49,896 bases of DNA from Planctomycetales bacterium (GTDB lineage: Bacteria; Planctomycetota; Phycisphaerae; SM23-33): contig JAUWNJ010000022.1 in assembly GCA_030612725.1 (NCBI GenBank), positions 1 through 49,896 of the forward strand. Direction: 5' to 3'. The number at the start of each line of letters is the position of its first letter. Within the stretch, counting starts at the first letter, position 1. Shown piece after piece: positions 1-7,973 of the stretch. Made by a program: the position numbers and the translations under genes. The notes under the pieces were generated by a model. The model did no database searches. It worked only from the letters and a program-made list of their open reading frames with translations, and was not told where the DNA came from.

Positions 1-67
1 CGACCACAACCGCCATTACCTGAAGACGAAGAAAGACAGGATGGGACACATACTGGATGATGTTTAG
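1..67 (+). pseudogene. ribBA 3'-end copy (cut by window edge)
   Basis: The last 21 codons and TAG of a RibBA reading frame enter at the left edge; the frame ends ...GHILDDV. Bases 1-79 are identical to 28603-28681, the end and flank of the intact ribBA. After that the two copies differ by a 20-bp palindromic insert present only at 28682-28701, and then similarity resumes (window 80-110 against 28702-28732). Whether the gene is complete upstream cannot be seen. It may be a second full ribBA, a displaced 3' remnant, or a repeat at which an assembly broke. Confidence 0.8.
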
Positions 68-152
68 GGAATAGGGACTTGGGATTAAGGGACTCCGTAC
101 TCTGTAACACCCGGCGCATCAAGTTAACGCGCCTTGCATGGGGAGCCGCCTT

Positions 153-229
153 ACGAGCCGCGACCGTCAGGGAGCGGTCGGCAAGACTCTCGCAATTGAT
201 ATGACCGCTCCCTTGCAGTCGCGGCTCGT
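153..229. repeat. Long imperfect inverted repeat (REP-like hairpin)
   Basis: Arms 153-178 and 203-229 pair as ACGAGCCGCGAC...GGGAGCGGTC with GACCGCTCCC...GTCGCGGCTCGT around a loop of about 24 nt. No T-tract follows, so it is better described as a palindromic intergenic repeat than a terminator. The rest of 68-487 is AT-richer non-coding DNA in which I see no gene and no convincing promoter. Confidence 0.7.
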
Positions 230-487
230 TGCATTAAAACCTTGCAGTCTAAAGCCGGTTGAGGTATCATTCCTGTGTGCGGTGAATTGCATGCTTGGCC
301 TGCGAGGTACGTTTGGGGTTCATCTCCAATAACGGCCCGCTGGGAAGTGTGCGGAAAAGAGAAATGCACAACGAAAAGCATGTTGTGCCAAATCTTTAAA
401 TATTTATCGTTTAACAGTTCTTTAATGGTCACTTCTGCGTTAAAGCAGTTAATGGATTGTTGTAAATGGCGATAAAGGGGCAGTACT

Positions 488-1684
488 ATGCAAGTGGTTG
501 AGGTTTTCTGTCCGGGCTGTGGCCAACTTTTGACTGTCCCGCGAGAGTATTTGGGGAGGAAGGGACGGTGCAGCGCATGCAAGAAGGTTTTCGTTATTAC
601 CGAGAAGGCCGATTTGCTTGATTCGGACGATCTGACCGAGCCTGGTCTGGCCGATACGAGCGTGGAGGATATTATTGGCTGGTTAGGCAAGAGCGAGCCG
701 CCCGCCCCCGTTCAGCAGCCGTTGGCTTCGCAGACCGCCGTGGCAGAGAGTCAGTTAGATGCGACTCATACGCCCAGTCCGGCAAAGCAAGTCAAGCCGG
801 TTTCCGAACGGAAGCATTACAATATCCGGCTGGGACACATGGACGAAATGGGCGCTTTTTTCCTTTTCAGTCCCGATTTGCTCTACGAGGAAGATTTTCG
901 CAGCGCCTTTCCGCAGAGGTGCATAGTTTGTGGTAAGCGTCATCATCTGTCGGTTCACCTGGTCGTCTGGGCCAGCAAGTTGCCCGGACGAGGCGAGATC
1001 GGCGCGCGTACCTCCTATTCCCGAAGCGTTTTCGAACTTGACAAACTGGGCGGAGTGTCGGGGCGCGAACTACTGGCGAAACTGGACCCCATTGAGAACC
1101 TTCCGGAGCCATATTGCTTTCCGTTTCCCTATTACCTTTGCCGGGAATGCTCGCCCATCGGAGCGGTAGTTCCCGACGTTAGATTTGCCGCCGACGGACG
1201 CACGCACGAGTGCGAACTGGGGATATTCGCGCTCAAACGGGCAGAGGAGTTTATCCAGATAGTCGGCGGTACTGAATGTCCCGCCCTGGAGCAAATTCGT
1301 GAAGCGGTCAGGAAAGATCGCAGCGACCCCTGGCTGGCGCTGCCGTTGGCCATCAGAAGCCGGATTAAACAGTGGTTCACTCTGGCCGAGGGGGAAAAAT
1401 TCACCGTCTATATCCCCGACGGGGAGTTCGCCAAGACCGAGGCTGGGCTTGCCGGAATCGCGCTGACCGATAAGAGACTGGTGTTTCGCAAGTTCGCCTC
1501 GAAGGTCGAGATCCCGCTGACCGAGAAGATTTCCATTGAGCGAGGGACCGCTAAAAAAAGTGGCAGAAGTCAGTTGCGGATTTCCAGCCAGGCAACCAAG
1601 CCGGCCCTTCTCGTCGCCGACGATGCCATTACAGAACGGCTCCGCACGTTTCTCCGCCATGTGGGCGCAAAAGCCAAATGGTGA
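488..1684 (+). CDS. Zinc-ribbon protein with C-terminal PH-like region, function unknown
   Basis: 398 residues. The N-terminus carries a zinc ribbon: CPGCG near residues 9-13 and CSACKK near 33-38, of the MJ0042-like type common in planctomycetes. A Pro/Ala-rich linker follows (about 70-105), then a middle domain with a second Cys set (CIVCGKRHH and CRECS). The C-terminal 110 residues (GEKFTVYIPDGEF...LTDKRLVFRKF) resemble a bacterial PH-like fold. There is no signal peptide or membrane segment, so it is probably cytoplasmic. A purine-rich AAAGGGG lies 8-9 nt before the ATG. It is convergent with the exporter gene downstream, with 26 bp between stops. I cannot assign a biochemical role. Confidence 0.8.
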   Translation: MQVVEVFCPGCGQLLTVPREYLGRKGRCSACKKVFVITEKADLLDSDDLTEPGLADTSVEDIIGWLGKSEPPAPVQQPLASQTAVAESQLDATHTPSPAKQVKPVSERKHYNIRLGHMDEMGAFFLFSPDLLYEEDFRSAFPQRCIVCGKRHHLSVHLVVWASKLPGRGEIGARTSYSRSVFELDKLGGVSGRELLAKLDPIENLPEPYCFPFPYYLCRECSPIGAVVPDVRFAADGRTHECELGIFALKRAEEFIQIVGGTECPALEQIREAVRKDRSDPWLALPLAIRSRIKQWFTLAEGEKFTVYIPDGEFAKTEAGLAGIALTDKRLVFRKFASKVEIPLTEKISIERGTAKKSGRSQLRISSQATKPALLVADDAITERLRTFLRHVGAKAKW

Positions 1685-1710
1685 TAACCGTTCCGGTTTA
1701 TCGCGGTATG

Positions 1711-2337
1711 TTACATGCCAACCATGTCCCTGATGTTGTTGAAGAGGAACACCCCGCCGAAGAACAGAAGGGATAAGGCGCAAATGGCCTGGACAATTCG
1801 CTGACTTCTTCGGCCAAAAAGTTTCGAGCCTCGATAACTCGCCCACGACAGCGCCTCCAGCCAGATAAGATCGCAAATCCAATGCAGAATAGCGAACAGC
1901 ACGAACGCAAGAACTCCCAAACTGGCTGCCCGGGACGCAAGGGCCAAACCCACCGTCGCCCACCAGAGCATGAAGTACGGATTTCCGAGCGACATCAGGA
2001 TTCCCGTTGCCACTGGTCCCCTGTGGCCCGGTTTGCTTCCCGCGACCGACGGCTTCTTTACCGCATTGAGCATGGTCGCGCCCATCACAATCAGCATCAC
2101 ACCGCCGACCAGGCCGACGCTAATCCGAAAGGTCGGAAACGCAAACAACTTACCGACGCCCACGATAATCAGCACCATCAGCGGGAATTCCACGATCCCA
2201 TGCCCTATCGCCACCAACGCGCCTGCATGGCGATTTCGAGCGCCCAGTCCGAGCGTTACAGCCGTCATCGGTCCCGGAGCCATTACCCCGGAAAATGAAA
2301 TGACAACGGCCTGCATTAGAAAAACAATCAAACCCAA
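1711..2337 (-). CDS. LysE/RhtB-family amino-acid exporter
   Basis: 208 residues, the usual length for the LysE/RhtB family of small inner-membrane exporters of amino acids or related metabolites. The N-terminal segment FSGVMAPGPMTAVTLGLG matches the family signature (xPGP). About six hydrophobic helices follow (about 5-25, 40-63, 68-88, 115-140, 145-165, 180-202), with charged loops such as NAVKKPSVAGSKPGHRG between. The substrate cannot be read from sequence. It stands alone, convergent with the zinc-ribbon gene. The bases just upstream hold a fragment of a tRNA-Leu. Confidence 0.85.
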   Translation of the reverse strand: MGLIVFLMQAVVISFSGVMAPGPMTAVTLGLGARNRHAGALVAIGHGIVEFPLMVLIIVGVGKLFAFPTFRISVGLVGGVMLIVMGATMLNAVKKPSVAGSKPGHRGPVATGILMSLGNPYFMLWWATVGLALASRAASLGVLAFVLFAILHWICDLIWLEALSWASYRGSKLFGRRSQRIVQAICALSLLFFGGVFLFNNIRDMVGM

Positions 2338-2390
2338 TATCGGTTATCCTTTGAAGGCAAGCGAACGGGCGGGATTATTCGACACAGAGA

Positions 2391-2433
2391 CACCTCCCAA
2401 GGGAGACCAGCCCCCCAAGCCGGCGCGTCTGCC
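2391..2433 (-). repeat. tRNA-Leu internal fragment
   Basis: 43 bp match the interior of the complete tRNA-Leu at 3251-3293 with two mismatches. The match covers the end of the D arm, the anticodon arm and the long variable arm. The acceptor stem, T arm and 3' end are missing and one mismatch falls in the anticodon, so this is not a working tRNA. It lies 850 bp from the intact gene in the same orientation, with the HU and small basic genes between them. Confidence 0.75.
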
Positions 2434-2529
2434 GGCGGTTGAAGCGTAAAGCAACCCCGCCGGCAGCACCGGTCTTCGCCAGGCCGATCTCTCAGCCGAA
2501 CCTGCTTGCCCCGCTGAACAACGGTCGCC

Positions 2530-2607
2530 TTACTTCTTGACCTTGACGGCCTTGTCTTTCTTGGGCTTCTTGACGTTCTTGTGCTTAGTGCTGTTACCCT
2601 TCGCCAT
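2530..2607 (-). CDS. 25-residue lysine-rich small protein
   Basis: A short frame starting MAKGNSTKHKNVKK and ending KAVKVKK, with 11 Lys in 25 residues and no acidic residue except one Asp. Support comes from an excellent ribosome-binding site (AAGGAGA, 5 nt before ATG), a clean stop, and its place 133 bp downstream of the HU gene on the same strand. Its first residues resemble the basic N-terminus of HU (MAKSVKPAKNVKPA). It is probably a nucleic-acid- or ribosome-associated basic peptide, perhaps cotranscribed with HU. That role is inferred from charge and neighbourhood only. Confidence 0.65.
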   Translation of the reverse strand: MAKGNSTKHKNVKKPKKDKAVKVKK

Positions 2608-2740
2608 CGGAGTCTCCTTCGCGTTTCAAAAGGGGTCTGCTAATTCCGTAACATTTTGAGCTATCGCAAACGCGGCCTTTGCGCCAGGCCAACCCGCTCA
2701 TCAGTACGGCGAGTACCCCCCAGGGGGCTTATCCCTTTAA

Positions 2741-3076
2741 TTAATTCGCCATGTCCTTGAGAGCCTTGAGGGCCCGGATCTTGACAACCTTGCGAGCGGG
2801 CTTCGCTTTGAATATCTGCTCCTGCTTGGTGAAGGGATTGATGCCCTTTCGCTTCGGGGTAGCGGGCTTGAGGGTGACTACGATCTTCAGCAGACCCGGC
2901 AACGCAAATACGCCAGTACCTTTCTTGCCCACGGCGGCTTTGATCTGACCTGAAAGTGCGTCGAACACGGACGCCACCTGCTTGCGTGAAAGTTCCGTGG
3001 CCTCTGCGATGTTGGACAGAATCTCACTCTTCGTTGCGGGCTTTACATTCTTTGCGGGTTTTACACTCTTTGCCAT
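2741..3076 (-). CDS. HU-family DNA-binding protein
   Basis: 111 residues, longer than the usual 90 because of a basic N-terminal tail (MAKSVKPAKNVKPATK). The body follows HU/IHF: helices SEILSNIAEATELSRKQVASVFDAL, the beta-sheet GVFALPGLLKIVV, and a DNA-clasping arm with KGINPFTKQEQIF where HU has GRNPxTGE. The C-terminus is KIRALKALKDM, like HU's final helix. HU proteins bend and compact DNA. The ATG follows AAGGAG by 6-7 nt. A tRNA-Leu with its own promoter lies 150 bp upstream on the same strand, so HU may share that transcript. The small basic gene follows. Confidence 0.93.
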   Translation of the reverse strand: MAKSVKPAKNVKPATKSEILSNIAEATELSRKQVASVFDALSGQIKAAVGKKGTGVFALPGLLKIVVTLKPATPKRKGINPFTKQEQIFKAKPARKVVKIRALKALKDMAN

Positions 3077-3226
3077 TGTGCTGCTCCTTAGTTGAAAAAG
3101 TTAGAAGACTTATGGAACGGTCGTCCATCAAGGCGGAATTCTACGGGAAGAATCTTGCAGGGGCAAGAGATGTCTTGGCAACCGTCGCGATCACGGAGCC
3201 ATCTGACTGCCGGCCGACGCCTCAAA

Positions 3227-3310
3227 TGCCCGGGACAGGAGTTGAACCTGCACCTCCCAAGGGAGACCAGCCCCTCAAGCTGGCGCGTCTGCCTATTCCG
3301 CCACCCGGGC
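3227..3310 (-). tRNA. tRNA-Leu (anticodon GAG)
   Basis: Read on the minus strand, the acceptor arms GCCCGGG and CCCGGGC enclose a D arm, an anticodon arm CCAGC-TTGAGGG-GCTGG (anticodon GAG, reading CUC), a long class-II variable arm TCTCCCTTGGGAGGT, and a T arm GCAGG-TTCAACT-CCTGT. The discriminator base is A. CCA is not encoded. A sigma70-type promoter lies directly upstream. Confidence 0.95.
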
Positions 3311-3329
3311 GAGTGCCGCAACAAACGAG

Positions 3330-3358
3330 ACTTTAGCGTGAGATTGGGGATATGTCAA
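3330..3358 (-). promoter_or_regulatory. Sigma70-type promoter of tRNA-Leu (and perhaps HU)
   Basis: On the minus strand there is a perfect TTGACA (3353-3358), a 17-nt spacer and TAAAGT (3330-3335, 4 of 6 to consensus). Transcription would start near 3323, about 13 nt before the tRNA 5' end. Confidence 0.7.
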
Positions 3359-3377
3359 GAATGCCTGACGGCAAATG

Positions 3378-3610
3378 TCTAATGTCTAATGACCAATGTC
3401 TATTCAATGACTAATGTCTAATGACTAACCGCTTCCGGCACTGCCGAAACAATCATCCTTATCCAATGTTTGGTCTCACGAGCCTCTTTCTTACAAATAC
3501 CAATCTTGTTTCTGAAATCCCTTTTCGATACTCCGTCGTCATTGGGATTTTTTTAGACATTGGTCATTGGACATTCATTAGGCATTGGTCATTAGAAATT
3601 AGACATTAAT
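3378..3610. repeat. Paired arrays of ATTGGTCATTAG-type short repeats
   Basis: 3378-3425 holds repeated TAATGTCTAATGACCAATG units. 3550-3608 holds the same words in the opposite orientation (GACATTGGTCATTAG and similar), so the two arrays could fold together around about 125 bp of unrelated DNA. No gene is visible. A related pair occurs at 16777-16915. Unit lengths vary and there are no constant spacers, so it is not CRISPR. Confidence 0.75.
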
Positions 3611-3613
3611 TCT

Positions 3614-5035
3614 TTACTCAAGATACACGCTTTCTCCCGGATCGATTGTCATGTTCGCGTCGATGTTTTCAGCCAGTTGTTCGGCGTCGGTTGCCAGTAG
3701 CGGGCTGATTTCGATAACGGCGGAAGGTTCGCCTTCGGCGTCGTGCGGTACAGACAGGCCTGCGGATTCCAGCCAACGGGCGGATCGGCGAATCTGGTCG
3801 CGCATGGAGGTTTCGAGGCTGCCTTGTCCTGTGGCGTTTTTGACGGGCGAAAACTCCTCCTCGCGGAGCGTCTCCAGCACAATGACGTTATCGGCCATTG
3901 GCATCGCGTCGAAGATGAACCGTTCGAGTTTGACGGCATTGTCTTCGGCGGGTGTGACGATTTCGCCGTCCGGGTTGGTATAAGGGGTTTTCTTGTTTGC
4001 GCGGTGGAACCGAAGCGCGCATTGTCCATTGGCTGTCAGGCGTTCGACGAATCGGCGCGAGAGGATATGGATCGCAATGCTTCCCGCGCCGAAGACGAGC
4101 GAACCGTCAGGCCTGGTCGTCCGGGCCAATGCTTCGGGCAGGTCGGAGTATTCGATGACCGTAACTTTACCGGCGACCATGCAGAAGTTTCCGAGTTTCT
4201 CCATAGGTCCGCTTTTCGGGATGGCCTTTGCGGACATTTCGGCTCCGGCCTGGTCGGTCAGCCCTATGAACAACGGGTCGATGCAGTGGTTTAGCGGGTT
4301 GTCCACCTGGAAATAGGAGATGTATTCGATGCCGCGTCGGTCCATGTCGTCCAGAGCGCCGCTTCGATACAGTGCCGTCAGGCATCCGCCATGTCCTTCG
4401 CCGCTGAAGGCGATTTGCCCTTTGCCGGCGAGGAGGATTTTTCCGTTCGTATCCACCACCGGCATCTGTCCCTGCGTGAAGAAAAATACGTCCCGACGCT
4501 CCAGGCCGAAGAAATCGTTATCGTCGAAGAATTCGCGAGTGGCTGCGTCGTTGGCTTGGCTGGTCATGACGTACCACGGGATGGCCGAGCCGTAACGTCG
4601 TTCTGCGGCGAGTAGTTGCTCGGCGAAGACACCGAAGAGGGCTTTGTGTTTAATCGGCGTAACGGCGAAGCACCCCTTCGGTCCGTCGAAACCCAGGCGT
4701 GTTCCCTCGCCTCCCGCGACGACGAAAGCCGCCACCTGTCCGGCGGAGATGAGTTCGCTTCCTCGCCGCCTTGCCTGTCGATAGGAGTTGGCCGAGGCAT
4801 CGTCGGCGGGCCTGATTGGGAGGATAGGGGCGGGGGAGGGATTTGCGGGTATCTCCGAAGGCGGTTCGGCAAGGACGTGCGAGCGGATCAGACCGTCGAG
4901 TTGCTCGAAGTCGATTCCGGAAATCTGCTCAAGCAGGGATGATTGAGAATCGCTGTCGAGTTCCTCGTAGAATATCAGAAGGTGTTCTTGTGAGAACTTG
5001 CCCAGGAGTTTTTGGATTGTTTTTGGTGGTGTCAT
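3614..5035 (-). CDS. UDPGP-family UDP-sugar pyrophosphorylase (UDP-GlcNAc type)
   Basis: 473 residues, close to the eukaryote-like UAP1/AGX1 form rather than bacterial GlmU. Residues 107-121 (AGGEGTRLGFDGPKG) are the nucleotide-binding loop of the family. IAFSGEGHGG and SYFQVDNPLNHCIDP match the uridine- and sugar-binding segments of UDP-N-acetylhexosamine pyrophosphorylases. The C-terminal part contains LERFIFDAMP. The N-terminal ~100 residues are helical and end in a Pro-rich linker. It should join UTP and a hexose(amine)-1-phosphate to give a UDP-sugar; GlcNAc-1-P is the favoured substrate but Glc-1-P or GalNAc-1-P cannot be excluded. nagB and a GlmU-like gene 9-12 kb away fit an amino-sugar theme. 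Confidence 0.85.
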   Translation of the reverse strand: MTPPKTIQKLLGKFSQEHLLIFYEELDSDSQSSLLEQISGIDFEQLDGLIRSHVLAEPPSEIPANPSPAPILPIRPADDASANSYRQARRRGSELISAGQVAAFVVAGGEGTRLGFDGPKGCFAVTPIKHKALFGVFAEQLLAAERRYGSAIPWYVMTSQANDAATREFFDDNDFFGLERRDVFFFTQGQMPVVDTNGKILLAGKGQIAFSGEGHGGCLTALYRSGALDDMDRRGIEYISYFQVDNPLNHCIDPLFIGLTDQAGAEMSAKAIPKSGPMEKLGNFCMVAGKVTVIEYSDLPEALARTTRPDGSLVFGAGSIAIHILSRRFVERLTANGQCALRFHRANKKTPYTNPDGEIVTPAEDNAVKLERFIFDAMPMADNVIVLETLREEEFSPVKNATGQGSLETSMRDQIRRSARWLESAGLSVPHDAEGEPSAVIEISPLLATDAEQLAENIDANMTIDPGESVYLE

Positions 5036-5186
5036 TATCGCGGCAGGTTAAGTCTGCTTCCGGCCTGTGTCAATTAGAAGGTTTTATTATCAGCATAGAA
5101 TGGCGGATGGAGTTTCGACATATATACAGGTTGGGACGGGAGATATCCGGCGGGGCGAAAAAGAGAAAAAAATTCTAAATGTTCTA

Positions 5187-5215
5187 TTGACAGACGTTAT
5201 TGTTATGCCTATGAT
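5187..5215 (+). promoter_or_regulatory. Strong sigma70-type promoter of the prepilin-like gene
   Basis: Perfect TTGACA (5187-5192), a 17-nt spacer and TATGAT (5210-5215, 5 of 6). The predicted start near 5222 leaves a leader of about 197 nt before the ATG at 5419. Inside the leader, GCCGGGG (5347-5353) can pair with CCCCGGC (5372-5378), just upstream of the ribosome-binding site. The rest of 5036-5418 shows no gene. Confidence 0.7.
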
Positions 5216-5418
5216 TAGTATAGATGTAGTGGATCCGCTATTGTTGATGTAGCGTGTAGTGGATGGCGTTTGCGGTTCGACATGGACTCTTCCATAATAT
5301 ACCACGCCAACCGTAGAGTAACCCTCCACTGCAAGCGATAACGTATGCCGGGGTTGAATAGTATAGGTATTCCCCGGCGGGTATGAATTTAACCATTGGA
5401 AGAGGAAGGAAGGTTATT

Positions 5419-6255
5419 ATGAAACGAACAAAAGGTTTTACGCTGGTTGAGTTGTTGGTGGTCGTTGCGATTATCGCTTTGCTGGTGTCCATTCTCCTGC
5501 CTACTTTGGGTCGGGCCAAGGAGCTTGCCAAGCAGGCGCTCTGTGGCGCCAATCTTAACGGTATAGGCAAGGGGATATTGATCTATCAGTCAGAGAGTGA
5601 CGATACCCCGCCGTGGATCGAAAGTTCCAGCTGGAACACTGCAACCGGCACCAACGCCACGAGCGCGACAACACCCACAACCCTCAGTCCCACGGCATTG
5701 ATGTTCCTGATTGTACGCTCGAATCAGCCTCCTGCTATTTTCAGCTGCCCCAGCGACGACAATGCTATCAAGATGAAAAGCCCCAAGGATAGCAACGGCG
5801 ACTACTACTGGGATTTCTACGACGCGGACTCGGATACCCCCACCCCCAGGGACCATTGCCAGAGGGTCAGTTACAGTATCCAGGCGCCCCTGTATGATTC
5901 GGCCGGTACAGCCAGGAGCGGTATTACCGATAACGGCGGCTTGGCGGTTATGGCTGACAAGACTCCCCATTTTGACAGACTGACGCCCTGTACTGACTGG
6001 ACCGCCGATCCGGTATCCAATCAGTCTGACGGTATGAGTCAGAACCACGGGAAAGGCAGTTTCATCAACGTTCTCTTTGCCGATTACCACGTAAGTGGCA
6101 GCAAACGGGCTGACGTCGGTATCGCTAAGGACAATATCTACAGCGCCTCCGGTGACAACGATACGCAGCAGGGAGCGGGCACTAACAAATTGGCAGACCA
6201 CAAGAGTGAAGATGACAGTTACCTGGTTGGTCCGCTTTTTATGACCAACTTATAA
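5419..6255 (+). CDS. Prepilin-like protein (type II secretion/pilin N-terminal domain)
   Basis: 278 residues from the ATG at 5419, chosen because GGAAGGA lies about 9 nt upstream and the class III prepilin leader then starts at once: MKRTKGFTLVELLVVVAIIA, with cleavage expected between G6 and F7 and Glu at mature position 5. One hydrophobic N-terminal helix is followed by a Ser/Thr/Asp-rich globular part. Near the end, NHGKGSFINVLFADYHV resembles the H-x(n)-DG-type motif of planctomycete DUF1559 pilin-like proteins. The protein would sit in the membrane or a pseudopilus and face outward. Many planctomycetes have dozens of these, and the specific role is unknown. A perfect terminator follows. 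Confidence 0.9.
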   Translation: MKRTKGFTLVELLVVVAIIALLVSILLPTLGRAKELAKQALCGANLNGIGKGILIYQSESDDTPPWIESSSWNTATGTNATSATTPTTLSPTALMFLIVRSNQPPAIFSCPSDDNAIKMKSPKDSNGDYYWDFYDADSDTPTPRDHCQRVSYSIQAPLYDSAGTARSGITDNGGLAVMADKTPHFDRLTPCTDWTADPVSNQSDGMSQNHGKGSFINVLFADYHVSGSKRADVGIAKDNIYSASGDNDTQQGAGTNKLADHKSEDDSYLVGPLFMTNL

Positions 6256-6275
6256 AAGATAGCAGGTGTATATCA

Positions 6276-6316
6276 ACGCCGGAGCGGACTTTTCAAGTCC
6301 GCTCCGGCGTTTTTTT
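6276..6316 (+). terminator. Rho-independent terminator
   Basis: A 16-bp perfect stem (6276-6291 with 6295-6310), a TTC loop and TTTTTT immediately after, 20 bp beyond the prepilin stop. The minus-strand GH3-family gene ends right at its T-tract, but no T-run follows the stem in that direction. Confidence 0.93.
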
Positions 6317-7973
6317 ATCGCGAGTTCGGCAGGTCGTTGCTCTCAGAATCGCTGATTACATCGGTCATGAGGTACTTGTGTTTGTATTGTTCAGCCCGCC
6401 CCTGAGGGCCCGAGGCGTGGTCTTTGGTGAGATTTCCTACCTGTATGGTCTTCGCGCGTATCGGTCCGAGCCGACCTGTGCGACGCTTGGAATCGTATTC
6501 GACATTAAGCCCGCATAATGCCCGGTCCATCACATCTGCCAGCGTCTTGGCGTCAATTCCACCGGCTGATTCGAGGTGTAATTCGTAGTAGGGGGTCTCG
6601 TCGAAGTGTCCCTGCAGGACGAACTCATGGATACTCTCGCCGGTCTGTGCAGAGGCTGATTCCATGGCGCGGACTACCTGGTGCTCGGTAATCTTCTCAC
6701 CGGTGATTGAACAGGTGTGCAGGCCCTTAGAGAGGAATTCGAAGATTGGGCTGTCGCCTAGTTTACCCGTTACGCGAACGCGATCGTCGATGTTGTACCG
6801 CCACAGACCCGCCCAATTGGAAAACACGACGAAATACTCGCACCCCGGTTCGACTTCGTGTGCGCGGAACACGTCGGGGCAGTCCGATTCGATTTGATCG
6901 GCAGGGATGAACTCGAAAAAGTTGGACGTGATTTCGGCCACGCCGGCCGATGTATCGTCGGCCAGCGGGACCGACAGCCTTCCTTCGCTTGCAAGCAATC
7001 CCATGTCGCGGATGGGCACGCTGCCGTAGAATTTGCGGACGCTCGGAAGGTACAGCCCGACCGTTCCGCCCGTCCAGAGTAGCATGAAACTGAGGTTCCA
7101 GAAGTGTTTCGGTAGCAGTTGACCGTGTTGTCGTATGATTTCCTCAAGTCGTTTCGCAGCGGCCCGGTCCGGGCGGAACGAAACTCCGCCCATCGCCTTG
7201 ATTGATTTGGTGTTCGACAGGCTGATCGTGCCGTCATGGACGTCTCGGATGATTCGCTCTGCGTTGTCGCGTGCGATTTGGGCGAGTTTGACGGCGGTGG
7301 ACGGGTTTGGAGTGATGACGATACCAACGTCGTGAGCGATAGACGACCGCATGATGGCGTAGTATTTCTCGGCGGGGTCGGCGATGTCGTTGACCTGCGG
7401 CGGGACGGGGTACATTTTTTTGACGACCCATGGTTGGTGTTCTGCCAGCAGGCCGCTGATGGCCCCGCACGAAAGTCCGGTCGGGCTGACGTTTTCACAG
7501 GCAGGCGAACCTATCGTAACAATCTTCCTAAGCCATCCGCTGGGATGGTCCTTGAGCATCCGTATCCCGAAGACGTTCCATCCCCTGCGGTAATCGCTGA
7601 GGAATTGACTCGTAACGGGAATGTGCTTTGGCGTTCCGGTCGTACCGGAAGTAACGGCGAACATACGGATTTTCGTGCCCGCCGCAAACAGCGCTTCGAC
7701 CCGACCGGTCAGGACGTCGTCGATGTATTGGCGATGGTGTTCGTAATCGCTTATCGGAACGGCCGATTTGAAATCTTCGTATGAGCGGATGCTCTTGAAG
7801 TTGTGTTCGCGTCCGAATCTGCTACCGGAAGCGGCGGAAATAAGCCGATGTAGCAAAGCGTCCTGCACCTCGGCGGTATGCTTATGAGTGGCCAGGAACG
7901 CTCTTGCCTGAACCAAAGCACGCGTTCCGGCGATTCGAGCGGCGGGGCGCAGGAGTGTACGGGTGAGACTCAT
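6315..7973 (-). CDS. GH3-family acyl-acid-amido synthetase-like protein
   Basis: 552 residues over the whole GH3 family length (ANL adenylating superfamily). The ATP-binding loop SGTTGTPKHIP is at 109-119. Further on are the acyl-pocket region GAISGLLAEHQPW, the GTVGLYLPSVRKFYG segment, WAGLWRYNIDDRVRVTG (the conserved YxxxDxxxVxG-type motif) and SITGEKITEHQV before the mobile C-terminal domain. Plant members join amino acids to jasmonate or auxin through an acyl-adenylate. Bacterial members have no settled substrate. Its start overlaps the stop of the alpha/beta hydrolase in an ATGA, and both follow a ketoacyl-synthase/ACP operon. An acyl-amide lipid or a detached fatty acid as substrate is therefore plausible but inferred. 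Confidence 0.85.
   Translation of the reverse strand: MSLTRTLLRPAARIAGTRALVQARAFLATHKHTAEVQDALLHRLISAASGSRFGREHNFKSIRSYEDFKSAVPISDYEHHRQYIDDVLTGRVEALFAAGTKIRMFAVTSGTTGTPKHIPVTSQFLSDYRRGWNVFGIRMLKDHPSGWLRKIVTIGSPACENVSPTGLSCGAISGLLAEHQPWVVKKMYPVPPQVNDIADPAEKYYAIMRSSIAHDVGIVITPNPSTAVKLAQIARDNAERIIRDVHDGTISLSNTKSIKAMGGVSFRPDRAAAKRLEEIIRQHGQLLPKHFWNLSFMLLWTGGTVGLYLPSVRKFYGSVPIRDMGLLASEGRLSVPLADDTSAGVAEITSNFFEFIPADQIESDCPDVFRAHEVEPGCEYFVVFSNWAGLWRYNIDDRVRVTGKLGDSPIFEFLSKGLHTCSITGEKITEHQVVRAMESASAQTGESIHEFVLQGHFDETPYYELHLESAGGIDAKTLADVMDRALCGLNVEYDSKRRTGRLGPIRAKTIQVGNLTKDHASGPQGRAEQYKHKYLMTDVISDSESNDLPNSR

Noticed and set aside
138-475. Small frames ahead of the zinc-ribbon gene
   Set aside because: They run through an inverted repeat, lack ribosome-binding sites and show no protein-like composition.
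1070-1963. Long reading frame opposite the zinc-ribbon gene
   Set aside because: It lies antisense to a gene with clear motifs and a ribosome-binding site, has no recognisable domain, and arises from codon bias. The same holds for 18542-19624, 19986-21722, 33785-35053 and other long antisense frames.
3378-3610. Possible CRISPR array
   Set aside because: Units are short, of varying length and without constant repeats or unique spacers, and no cas gene is present.
6315-7973. Plant-hormone (auxin/jasmonate) role for the GH3-like protein
   Set aside because: The family name comes from plants. Nothing here points to hormone substrates; the lipid-operon context makes a fatty-acyl substrate more likely.
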